From assembly GCA_964247055.1 (NCBI GenBank), contig OZ176054.1:7068001-7132000 (forward strand): a DNA stretch of 64,000 nucleotides, read 5' to 3'. Source of the stretch: Paragordius varius (taxonomy: Eukaryota; Nematomorpha). The notes beneath the pieces were generated by a model. It had not been told where the DNA came from. It made no database searches and worked only from the letters and a program-made list of their open reading frames with translations. The stretch's first letter is position 1. Each line of letters opens with the position of its first letter. Position numbers and translations under genes: made by a program. Below are positions 11,891 to 25,700 of this stretch, in pieces.

Positions 11891-14800
11891 ACACCTCAAC
11901 ACAGTTATATACAACAAAATCATATTTAAAATATTTTATTTTTTTGCAAGCTGAAAAAACAAAATGCTACCCCCAAAAAATATGTGAAGTGTTGATAATA
12001 GTAGGTTAGATTTAATATGATGTGTCATATTTGATTAAACCTTATGTGGCTTACTACAGGTTGTGACAAGTTAGTTTAATAACCAACATTTAGATCCTGA
12101 AAATTCCGTCATATAGTGGTAAAAATAAACAGAAATAGGAAAAACAAACCGAAAATATATAGTGATATGCTTCGATCGTGATCACAGATAGTTTGGTACT
12201 TGTTAACACTCATCAGTACGACACAAATATTTAAATTGGAGTTTTCTCATATTTTCGATAAATATACCCAACTTAGAAATATTGGTATATTTTTGCGCCT
12301 TACATAAATAAATGATAAAGATATAACAATATGACTCCAAATTCGTCCAAATTTTCTCCAAAAAAATAATCAAAACTGGTCTGGTTAGCCCTTACATATT
12401 TTAATTATTGCAAAAAAGATGTGATTTTGAAAGTAAAAGTAAATTCAAAAACCGTAAAATATGGGTCTCGCGGAAGTTTTGCAGGAAAATATAATACTTT
12501 ATTATAACAAAACAAATATATTGACATCAAACATGATATTTTTATATTAATTAGTATTATATTTAGATTTTTGCATGGCAATCGGTTACAAGGATGCATC
12601 GAAGCGTTGAAGTAGATATACATTAGGGTTTTTACAATACAACAATATCGGAGAGCCATATAAAGAAAGTTCGTATTTTAATTATAAAGGATATTAAATC
12701 TTACCTATTACCAATATTAATGGGTCACTTTAAGCAAATATATGGTTAGTTTGTGTGATAATATTTGTTTAAAGAAATTTTAATCAGTGTATTGTTTCCT
12801 TAAATGTTTTTTATATTTATAATTATAACTATTATTATTAAAATAATGATTGTATATACTGGTTAATATAAATAATGTTTTTTCCACTCTTTTCTTCTCA
12901 AATAAATTAACTAACCTGTGGCAAATATAAGTACTAAAAAATTTAAATAAACTAACTACTAGACAGCTTCATGATTACCTTTGTCTATCATCATATAATG
13001 GAATGCAAAAGGTATGAATTATAAACATCATATTAATTTTTTTAGCAAAATATTATTTATTAATAACAATATTATAATCAACAATCCAACCTTTTTTCCA
13101 TTAAGATTTAGCACATAATTAATATCAAAATTTGAAATAATCATGCCTAAAAATGATTATTTAGATTTAATGTCATTTTTATGAATTGTCTCCTTATTTG
13201 ATTATCGGCTGAACTCGTTTGCTAAAACTTTTTTGCATTCTCACCTACGTGGTTTATCTTTAGACAATAAAAAGCTAATTAATTTTTTATGATAAAAAAT
13301 CTTTTTGATAATAACAAAATTTTTGACAGATTTGCATATCTATATATTCCAGTGCATAAGTAAATATATTTTATCCGCCAGATAATAAGGAAGACGACTA
13401 ATTATTATCATAAAAGTATACACAGTATTTTTATCATTACAAAGTTTTCGCTTTTTATTTTTATCATCAGAAAAGAGTGATATTTGATCCCTTAAACCTT
13501 TGTATCTAAACTCATTATTATATATGCATACAGTTTCTGTAATTCGTATCTTTCATCAATACAATCCACATAATCTGATCTAAGGTTAACTTTCACTAAT
13601 AATGCAACATATCCGATGTTTATGATTACGATGTCATTACGCAATAAAAACATGATGTTTTGTCTCCTCTCGTTGTTCTGCATATATACAGTTCAGTGAT
13701 TTCTCATATCACCAAATAAATATTAATAATCATGATATATAATTAAAGTTTTAGTATAATCATATATAAATATATTTACATAAAGCTCCTCCTACCTATC
13801 AGTACAAAAAAACAAAAAAAATTAATACGCTTAGGTAACGACAACTGACTGTATATAAATCAGACAGATGAAACAAAACTTCTTCCAACAAATACATACA
13901 TCCGATAATACTACTTTTGTAAATGGTGATTACTGAACCATTCGTCCAATTATTACTTTTTTTGTTTGCTTGCTTCAAAGTAAGAATCGGATAAGGGATT
14001 AAGAATGAATAAAATCTTTGGTATGTTATCAGAGGACATTCATCCCACTATGTGATTTGTTGTACCTTTTTCCGCTCAAATTACACCGAAAGTTCAGTGA
14101 TAATTATTAGATATTATCCAAATTTTTTAAATCTTCTCTTGTACTAAAATAGTGAATGATTTTGCTTAAAACACCAACCAAATTTGCTAAATTTAATTGT
14201 TAATAAAAATATTTTAAGATCAAACCTTTTTTTAATAATGGTTATTTATATCAATAATATTAAGATAGGAAAGAACATAAAATATCTCATAGAAATATAA
14301 TTCCATCCCTCGTCGAAAAAACATTGAATGATAACTGTTGTGCATGCATATATCGGAATATATGTGCTCTTTATGCATTATCATTATTTTCTAAAAGAAC
14401 TTTCACTTACTCAGCATTTTATGTTTAATGTTTGCATTTATAACAAAAAGAATACCTCTGCGATTAAAATTATATATTTATATCATTATCTACGTGTTTC
14501 TCCTGATTTCCTAACTGAACAAATATCTTCTCTTGTCATAACAACTACAAGCTATTAAATCATTTCCAATTTTAATTTATCTTTTTATTATGTTACATAT
14601 AAATTACCTAACATTATGAAAGAAAGGTTTCATATCAATTCAAGCCTCATTTAAAATTGCTACAAGACAATCCTCTTTAATTTAATCCTGAATGTTATTA
14701 TATTTAAATACTATCATTATTGCGGTCCTTCTTTGATGCAAAACAAGAAAAATTATTATTTAAAATATTTTTCTTTTGAAATCTCGCTGTAAGGACGGAC

Positions 14801-15847
14801 AAGTTTTGCACAAATATAATTCTCATATCAAAGGATAATACAGAAAATTTAATTTCTGTTAGATCTGTAATACATGGTGCGAAAAACGCGCTTTTATTTT
14901 AATCTAATTCAGGCAAATACCTCAGCAAATATTAAAGATAATTGGTTATGTAATTGACCTTTTTAACATTATTTGACAATATTTTTAATTCTTGTAGCGC
15001 AGTGCTTATATTTATCCCGTTTCTTTAACAAAAAACTTTATATTCTTTTTTTGTTTCTGACCGGATGATTTGTTCATCATAAATTTTTATTACAGCTATA
15101 AATTAAAATTCTATTACTTTGATACAAAAAAGTTCCAAAATAACTTTTGTACTGAACATATTATTTTGGCTACACCACACTAGAGTTAGGAAGATACAAA
15201 ATACGACAATTATTCAAAAAACATATAAAACCTTAAAAGACTCATTATGTCACCAAACAACACTGCTACGAATGTCATGTTTTTTATGACCCAATCTTGT
15301 AATTTTATTTTGTACTCCTATTCTCTCCCCATATAGACAAATACCCTCATACTACATATTTTATATATTTTAGTCTACACAATATTAATTTTTCACTTTA
15401 CCTTCACGAACCGTCCCATCTAATAAAACCCCTTTGTTGATAGAAAAAGAAATTAATTAGCCTTCTTATCTTTTTTTTACTATTCTACAAATAATATTAA
15501 TTACTGAAAATGGCTGCTCACATAGCCCACAAAAAGTCATAAAAAATTACCCAAGTTGAATAAATAATGACTCCGACAAATGTCTTAGCATTGACTAGGC
15601 CATATCGTCATCGGCATAGCTCTTACAACTGAACTAATTATTATTATTAAATTTAATTATATCTACTGATTCTTTTTGTTTGGTGAACGAGACCCCAATC
15701 TGTAATTAGTTTAATTACCCTATAACTTTCGTCCTTTTTATTATTTTATTAGTTGATCTTAAAAACAAACCAACTCCATTCATTAACTGCTGCAGTTCTC
15801 CAAATTATATTAAAACAAATATTATTCCAAGAGAAAATAATTTCAAA
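11891..15847. other. Intergenic, upstream of the EGF/ZP gene
   Basis: About 4 kb of AT-rich sequence without supportable coding. The short frames at 12405-12659, 13492-13683 and 14328-14558 have no recognisable homology, no splice context and AT-driven composition. The region must include the promoter of the downstream gene, but I could not pick out a convincing core promoter element. Confidence 0.5.
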
Positions 15848-18800
15848 ATGATTTCCATAACACATCGTGTCAAAAGCTTTGCAACCGTATTTGCTTTGAT
15901 CATATCTTTAGCAGCGGTAAAAAAATTTTTATTTTGTATTTGTACAAGTTAAAAATGCCATTTCATACGTATATATAAAAAATGTGATTTCTTATGACCA
16001 TGAAAATGTAAGTTGAACGCGGTTAATAAGGAAAAGCATAAATATGCACAAGGCAATAAGGAACTTAAAAAGAGTAAAATTTTAATTCCTTTATGAAATG
16101 CTTCTAATTAAAATCTTGTTAAAACGAACATTTATATATTTGTATTTTTTGAATTGTCCGATAAAGATATTAAAATTTAGCTGAATATGTATATTTAAAA
16201 TAGCCATTTTTTCCAAATTATGTTATAAATTAATAAGGCATTGATCAGTATTATTTATTGACATATTTAGGTCGTAAATGGGATACAGGGAGATCAATTT
16301 GATGACTTTTTACGTTTGTTAAAAATGCCCATATCTTCCATGTCAGAAACTAAACCCTACTTAACCATTCCAAACACTGATAAATTCTTAGATAATTCGG
16401 ACACAATGGTAATTCAACCAGTCAAAAATCTTACAGATACTAAAGCCGTTCGGGTGAAACAAGAACCGTTGACGCAAAAAAATGCGTTTGGTGATGCAAT
16501 GTTTGCTTTGATGGATGAAAGTGATAAAACATCATCAGCAAACATGAATAATCCCTTTTTATTTTCCGGTTCAGAGCATTTGAAATATGCAGGATCTCCC
16601 CAACTTCAATCTCAACAACACCTATTGATTCTAGATAAAAATCGCAATAATAATAACTTGATATTTCCACCTCCATCGGGTTTGGCTAATATGCAATCCT
16701 CATCCTCTCAAAATGGTATTAGAGCTGGTGCTATTGATACGGGTTTATCATTCATAGACCTCGAAAGTGGTATAATCGCCTGTCAATTCAATGAAACTTC
16801 CCCGTTAACGGTTCACAATATAACAATCATCTGCGACGGGAAAATCGATTGTTTAGATGGAGCAGACGAAACTAATGAACATTGCAAAGGTTTCGTATAT
16901 TTTTTATTTTTTTTAGAATTTTAACTTTGAGAGTTTTATTGGAATTTATAAAACCTACATTATACTATATTTGCATAGCTATTAAAATTTATGGAATATT
17001 AAAAATTATTTTTAATGTTTTAAGCATATAAAATTCCATAAAAGTTGAGGGTATAAATCGATGCCCGGTTTATTTTCTGTAACTAATTTTGTTTTAAATT
17101 TTTTCTAAGCGGAAACTAAACATTAATATTTGAATCCTACTCATTCTTGCAAAAATAAATCAGCCGGCATTAACAAAGGTTTTATAAGGTAAATTTTAAT
17201 TTATAATATAAGGTTAGTTTGATAGAAAAAATAATGATATATTGCAAAACTCTAAAACAAATATCAATATTTATTATACATCCTTTTTTGAATGCATTTT
17301 TTTAATGATTTAATGAAGTACACCTCTATATAAATCTCAGCTCTCCACACATGTTATTTTATTTTACATAATTACAAATAGAAGAAATATTTTAAATACT
17401 ACCTGTTTTTTATTTCAAATTATTTCTCTTACTGATATATGCAAACATTTGTTTGTTTACCTGTGGAAAAAAGTATATAGGAATTTTTATATATGAAACC
17501 ATGTATATATATATGAAGATAGGTTTTAATTTTTGATAAATACAAAAAGAAAGATGAGACGACAAGGGGATGTTACAGCAGAAATAGTAATAAAAAAATA
17601 GAGAAGTGAACGTGTTATTGACCTTTGATTTATGAGTTTATGTAGGATGATATGATAATTTTTTTATTATCGTCATTATAATTTTCTGCATATTAGACAA
17701 AAAAATGTACTGTAAAATATAGAACTCTTAAATCAAAGAGGATTAAGCATGCAGCATGTTATGTAAAAAAATCTCAAAATATAAAAAGTTCAACAATAAT
17801 AAAACACATTTTATTAATAAAATGGTCAACAACCATTGTTCTACACCAAGTCATAATGGAATCAAAAAATTTAAAAAGATTACATTTATAACCGTAAAAG
17901 CGGAACAGATCGCAACCGTTAGATGGGTAATCTTAATAGTTTTTGGCCAATTTATCCCAGAAAACAAAAGGCTTGAATACAATATTAATATTTATAGGCT
18001 AGAATAAATCAGAATTTTGTATAAACGGCATTTTTATACAACTAATACAATTTGTTGACAATTATATATATTTAATATAAAAAACTATTTAATTCTCATG
18101 TTTTGAGAAAATATTTGATTTGGAAAGAATGTAATATCTTAGGAGGTCTATAAACTATTTTTAAAATTCTCGTCATCCTTAAAGTTTAACCAGTTTGTTA
18201 TCACTAACGATTGGTTGAATAACCATGTAAAACAAAACGTTTATTGTTCGAACCAGCCATGTGAATATTAATATATTACGAATATTGTTTTATTTAAACT
18301 AATACTCGTATTATTTTATATAGCGACATGTAACCCCGAATGCGAAAAAGGGAAAGGAATCTGTTTGTTAGGAACGAGCAATCTGCCAGGAAAATGTTAT
18401 TGCGTCGAAGGGTATGGTGGAGAGACATGTTCTCAACCAGGTAGACCATACACAATTTTTAAAAAATACTGAATCACAATTAAAAATTAAACATTCTCTT
18501 GTTGGTTATTATCTTAAAAAATAATTAAATAATTAAAATAAATTAATTAGATATGATTAAAAGGTGATTTTTACAAATTTTATAATTGGCTAATATAATT
18601 TTTAATTTTAGATGAAAACGAATGTATAGTCAATCCGTGTGGTAATTATGCCTTATGTACAAATACGGTAGGCAGTTACAAATGTGAATGTATTCCAGGA
18701 TTCTCCGGTGACGGATTTAACTGTGAAGGTACCTAGAATTTTTTTTATTTTAGTTACCCTTTTATATGGTACCGATGTATTAAAATTAAAATGAATATAT

Positions 18801-19727
18801 TTTTTCATATGTTTGACATACGAATATAAAATATCACCCTTAAAGTAATATTTATATTAAATTATTGTTGTTTTAGATATTGATGAATGTGCTTTGGGTA
18901 CCCATACATGCAATGATGAAGAGGTGTGTTTTAATTTGCAAGGAACGTACAAATGCGGAGATTGTCCAACTGGCACGAGGCGAGATGGTAAAATTTGTAA
19001 AGGTATGCGGCCAATTATTGGGTCCTGATGATTAACAATTTCAGAAAATTAAACATCGTTTATAAGAAAAATAACTTTAAAATTCATTTCTTGCTACTAA
19101 AGCTGGTATATTTGGCCTTTGATTTATCATTTAAGGTTTATGAGTTTATTAAATAAGATCCATATAAATTATATCAATTTCAATTTTTATTTAACGATAT
19201 TCAATCCATAGATATCAATGAGTGTGTCGAAAATATCCATGATTGTGATTTAAATGCTCAATGTATTGATGTAGCTCAAAGTTATACCTGTGAATGCAAC
19301 CCTGGTTTCAGCGGGGATGGTAAAACTTGCTCAGGTAAAGTGGAAGATTCAGTACTTAATATAAATTTTTAGCAAATTATCAGAATTATATTCAAATTTT
19401 TTAAACACCCTTTAAAAATCAAACTTTTCAAAAGTCGCCTAATAATTTTACACCAAAAATTATTTTATATTCTACATATATAATATATAAAAATATTTAA
19501 GAGCCTAGAATAAACTTAATTATTTACAATTGAGAAATTCATTAAATTTAACTTTAAAATTTGTCTAGATATTGATGAATGCGCATCTGTGACATTAAAT
19601 AAATGTGATGCAAATTCCCAATGTATAAACAACATGGGTGGTTACAACTGTACTTGTAACTTTGGTTTTAGCGGAAACGGATTTCAATGCACTGAAGGTT
19701 GATCTTAAATAAAAAATATCATATTTC

Positions 19728-19780
<53 letters not shown>

Positions 19781-22700
19781 TAAGTACAAAAAAGAGGGTC
19801 ATTTTGATTTAACGAAAAATTTTTGATAGCTTATGATCAGCGTATTCATTTGCCGCAAAATTTTTATTTGTTGACAATCTAGTTTTTGAAATATTGAGAG
19901 AAAATCAAAATCGGGCAAAAAGTGAAAATTAAGGATAATAAAGATAATTCAAAAAATAGATCTGAAATATTATCGTTTATTATCATTTTAGTAGATATTT
20001 TCAATATATAAATAGCCTAAAATCATATAGTTGTTTCTATAAAACTTCAGGTCAAAAGATGGAGTTTTTCTTTAATGACACTTAAAAGACAAAAAAAATT
20101 TGATGAAACTATATTAAAATAATTTTTTTTAATTATTTACTACCTAAACTCACTATTAATAATCTTAACATTCATATTTTATTCAGTAAACTAAACTTCT
20201 AAATCAAAATAAAACCAAAAATATTGTTTTTTATTTTTTTTGTCATCTGGTTTATGAGTATATATAAAATTTATACTGTTTTATTTTGGATTCTTACATG
20301 ATTATGAATTATTAAGTAGATAATTTATGCAAAATAGGATTTAAAAGTAGTGGAATATCAACAACAATCCTTACAAATCCCTGTAATAAGTCTGTTTTAA
20401 CACCAATAAATATTTTTATTGGGATTTGTACGTATTGGTTGATATCTACTTTTAAATCCTATTTAAGTTATATACTAAATATCCCCACTCATGTAAGATT
20501 AAAATATAAAACAGTATAATTTTTTATACACTCATAAACCAAATGACAAAGTTCGAAAATAAAAAAACAATATTTTTGGTTCAATTTTAATATATAAGTT
20601 TTTACTGAATAAAATATGAATGTTAAGATTTTAATAGTGAGTTTAGGTAGTAAAATTATTGTAATATAATTTCATCAAATTTTTTTGTCTTTTAAGTGTG
20701 ATAAAAGAACGCCATATTTTGAGCTGAAATTTACGAAACCCTAACTATATGATTTTAGGCTGATTAAATATTGAAAATATATCCTAAAAGGATAATAAAC
20801 CATAATATCTCAAATTTTATTATTATTTTTTAAATTATCTTTAATTATCCATAATTTTTACTTTTTGCCCGATTTCGATTTTTTCTCAATATTTCAAAGA
20901 CAAGGCTGTCAACAAATAAAATGTTTTGCGGCAAATGATGCTGGTCATAAGCTAACTCATGAAAAAAAAATTTTGTTAAAAAAAATTAACCCTCTTTTTT
21001 GCACACAGTGTATATAATATATATATTAAAAAAATAATTTATGTCTAACTGTATTATGCGCAAAGATATTTTAACGGACTTCAATACTAACCGCGTATCC
21101 AATGAGTTGATTCGTACCAAATCTGGAAACGTAAACAATATGATTATTCCTTTGAAAGATGGAGGCGGTGAAATAGGGAACAAAGATAGCAGTTTAACAT
21201 TAGTTAAAAATAAAAATTTAATTGGGCTACCAGCCATAACGACGACCCCAGCGGTAAATAGCGAAGATGCTTACACATGTATTGATTTTTGTGACGTTAA
21301 CGCTGAATGCTACATCCCTCGATTATCGGGTGAAACGGGGGACCCTTATTGCAAATGTAAAGTTGGTTTCCAAGGCAACGGACTAATCTGTGCAGGTTAA
21401 TCATAAATTATTAATGGACCAAGAAAATTAAAAAATATTTTGCGATACATTTAAATTTCGAAAATTTGGCTCTTACGTTAATTTCTATTGATTATATTTG
21501 ATTTGGCTTTCAGACATTGATGAATGCTCCTTTAACACAACCAACTTTTGTGGCCCACATAAAAAATGCGTAAATGCAATCGGTAGTTATGTATGCGTTT
21601 GTGAATCCGGTTATGAAGCTATTGAAGGTGGAAAATGCAAAGGTAATATTATTTTTTACATATCATAATATATTATTTTTTAATTTAACTGTGAGATTAC
21701 TATTTATTATAATAAAAATTGGATATTTTATTAAGACATTGACGAATGCCTCAACGTAGCTAAATATCCATGCCCTTCTAACTCGGTTTGTAAAAATGAA
21801 GAAGGATCTTATATCTGTGAATGCAATCAAGGTTATTCATTCAAAAACGGAGAGTGCATAGGTTATTTCCTTTTTATATAATTTAGAATATACTGACAAA
21901 ATAATTTAAAAAACTTTATCATAACTCGTTTTTTTGAATTTATCAGACATAAACGAATGCCTTGAAAATGGTGTTGCCTCACCATGCCCTACTAATGCAA
22001 AATGCATTAATCTTAACGGAACTTATGATTGCGAATGTTTACCAGGATTCAAAGCCAATTACATTGAAAAGAGCTTTAATCTATCAACCTCTTTACCCAA
22101 ACAACAGCAATTATTATTTGGATCCCCAGAACGACCTGATCTATTAAAAACTCGGTTCACATGTGAGGATGTAAATGAATGTGAAGAAAGCACAAAAGTC
22201 CGTGGAGGCCAATCACCGTGTTTCTTTGATGCAAACACAGAATGTGTAAACACACGGGGTGGTTTTGAATGTCCGTGTAGATCTGGATACAGGAGAGATC
22301 CGATAGCTTCAATCGGTACAGGACGCTTATTTAACCCAGATAATACTTTTAACGTTAGCAACATTCCAAAATGCATAGATATTGATGAATGCGCCGAATC
22401 AACTATCGCACTTAAGATTCTGTCGGAAAAAAAGTAATGGGTGTTATCTGTTCACTTTTCAACCTAATTAACTATTTTAGTGTCAAGTTATGGTTATATT
22501 TTTTTATTATTACTAAAAACTACATAATTACATAAATAGATATCATTTCCCTATAAACCGTTTTTGTGCAAAAACTATAATAGCCATTTAAAAAACATTA
22601 AGAAAATTTTAAAATCGTATATTTACGTTTTATACCAAATATTTAAAGTTAGAAAAAGTTGTCGATATTATTATATATTTATATAGAGCTACAACAAGCA

Positions 22701-25700
22701 AAAATCTATTTTCGTCTGCCCGAACTTATGCTGAGTTTAGATTCAATTTCACAACGACGGCTGACGATGAACCCGAAATGGATGAAACAAGTGATGAGAT
22801 GACTGATACTAGTTTATGCCCTCGAAAATTAAATTTGATATGTAAAAATCTACCAGGAACCTATAAGTGTGCATGCGCTAAAGGATACACAGTGGCCAAT
22901 AAAAATACGGATGTACTAAATGTTGCTGATATTCATCCACATTTACCACAATGTATTGATGTGAATGAATGTGACGCAAAACATGAAAAGGTATGCGGGC
23001 TAATTCCACACTCCAAATGTCTTAACATCGAGGGAAGTTTTGAATGTGTATGTGATTCGGGTTTTCGTAAAACTGTTATGCCTTCAACATTGCCTAACCT
23101 CAATTTAACTACTGCAATCGATAAAAATTTAAATGCTATGCAATGCCAAGACATCAATGAATGCGCAGAATATGTCGCAGAGATGAATAAGAAAAAATCT
23201 GATAAAGATAAAGAAAGTAATTCACCATTTGATTTGTGTCGGGATAAAAACAAAATGGATAATACTCAATGCACAAATACGCTGGGATCATATAAATGTG
23301 GATGTTTAAACGGGTATGTAGAAACGGGACAAAATGGAACAGGAGGTAAGACAAATAAATGCATTGATATAAATGAATGCGATTTGAATCAATACAAGCG
23401 GTATTTAAACATAACTCATGATGTGATAACAAAAGATTTGCAATCATCATCCCAATCGCAATTTTATGTTTCATTTTTGGAAACTTTACAAACGCATCCC
23501 ATATTTGTGAATGTAATGCAAAAAGAAGCACGATTCACTAATTTAACGTTAGCGCTAAAGAGTGGGGATATACCACATTTATTAAAGGAGGATCATAGTG
23601 GTGTATTATCACCCCACAGCTTTTCACCAATTATTATGGAATTAGTCAAAGAAATTTCCAGTAACTTAGCGGAAGAATACATTCCTGCAAGAACGATTCA
23701 TGCATGTTCATACTTCATTAAAGGTATTTTAAATACACATTAACATTTATATTTGAATTCACTGCAATATTCATATTTGTACGTTTAATGATAAAAAATG
23801 CGATGAAATATTATATTAAATCATGAAGGTTGTTGAAAAAATAAATTTTAAATTTTTGAATAATCCTCTTATGTAGCCTCTTTTTATAATAGATTTTTGC
23901 TTTCTCAAAAAATAATTTAGTTTAGTTCAGGGGATATAATTCGAAATACTTTACTTTAAGTCATGTTAAGATAGCATATACAGTGACTATCAATCAAATA
24001 CCCGGTTTATAGCGGACAATATTAGACCAAGACATCGTATAGTTAAACTTTGAAAATAGTAGTTAGAAATATTAAATTTGTCGTTTGTTTTCAAAGTTTT
24101 CTGACAAAAGTAACCTAATTTTGTGGCTTCAATTTCCTAAATAATTTTCCGAAGCCTTTATTTTTAACGCATAAAATACCACAAACTGTCAAATATTACA
24201 CAACAAAATTCTTTTTAATGATTTTCATCTATTTTTTGCATCGCGCTTGTTGTTAGGATCCCAATGTACCAACACTATGGGCTCATTTCAATGTGTCTGT
24301 CCCTTCGGTCAAACCATTAATACAACAACTCTAGCGTGCGTAGACATTGATGAATGCAATAATGTTAACGATTTAGAGAATGCGAATCCGTGTAAATCTA
24401 TCGCAAATTCTCATTGTGTTAACATAATAACCACAGATACTGATAGCAATACTGCTAATACGGTTAATACGGCAACCAAACAGCGCCGAGGATATAAATG
24501 TGTCTGTGATGCAGGATATAGTTTCAATCAAAGTACTCAATCATGCCAAGATATTAATGAATGTGAAACAGTTACTAAAATAAATCCATGTCAAAAACTT
24601 GCTATAACCAACATGACGGGTGATGGCAACTTTTACAATGATCAACCTGGTAGCTTATATTTTTTTATTAATAAATTTTAAGGAATTTTACTTTAGAAAT
24701 GGAAATTATTTTATTTTTAAAAGGAATACATCCCACATGTCACAATACACAAGGTGGTTTTGACTGTCTCTGTCCTAAAACAGGATTTAAATCAATCTAC
24801 AATTTAAGGGCCAAAAAAACGGGAGGCTTGGATTTGCTTTGGTGCGAAGATATTGATGAATGCGAAACAGCCACTCTAGTGAAATCTATAGAGGCCTTAC
24901 CATGTTCTGAGGTATCAAACTCAATATGCCTCAATAAGGTTGGTTCTTTCGATTGCATTTGTCCCGACGGATATAAGAAAATCCGCAAGGAGATAAAAAC
25001 GGCAGATAACACTACACAAATAAGGTATGATTGTTTGGATGTGGATGAATGCACTCAACCTGGTACGAAATCTGATTGCGAAGCTAGGGTTAAAGGCTCT
25101 CAGTGCCATAATAAGGACGGTGGATATGAATGCTTGTGCCCTAAAGGCACCAATTTTGTGGCCCTTTCTCAAGCTAATGTATCGCTCTTCTCGTCCCCAT
25201 CAAACACGGGTAATAAAACTGTACAACTATTTTCATTGTTTCACCGAGAAACTGATAGTAATGATAACATAAATTCCAGTACACCTATGCATAAAAGTAG
25301 TATGCTAACAGGCCATTGTCGAGATATAAACGAATGTCTCGTAGCACGTAAGATTACCGATATTTGTCCGAGCGCAAAACATGTTTGTCGAAATACTCAC
25401 GGTTCATATGAATGTAGTTGTCCCTTGGGATATGTGGAAAAAACTTTAACCAAAATTTATGACACCACATCTGCCAATCCCTTAATATCATCAAAAAACT
25501 CTACTAACGATCAACAACCTAAAACAGTTTGCCAAGATATTGATGAATGTAAGGCCGGTAAGGATCCATGCTTAGCCCGCGGAAATAATCATAGTCGGTG
25601 TTATAATTTACCAGGCTCCTATGAATGTCAATGTGTTGAAGGTTTTTCATTTGATTCAACTCTATCACGGTGTATCAATATTAATGAATGTTTGTACAAT

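Noticed and set aside
14328-14558. A 76-codon plus-strand frame upstream of the ZP gene
   Set aside because: No recognisable motif, no splice or start support, and composition equal to the surrounding intergenic DNA.
19595-19789. Minus-strand frame with a long run of alternating Tyr and Ile
   Set aside because: Translation of the TA microsatellite and of the antisense of exon 7; not a gene.
23154-23531. Long minus-strand frames antisense to EGF exons (also 22059-22376, 24797-25172, 29386-29877, 38321-38593, 45278-45598)
   Set aside because: They mirror strongly coding plus-strand exons and have no homology of their own.
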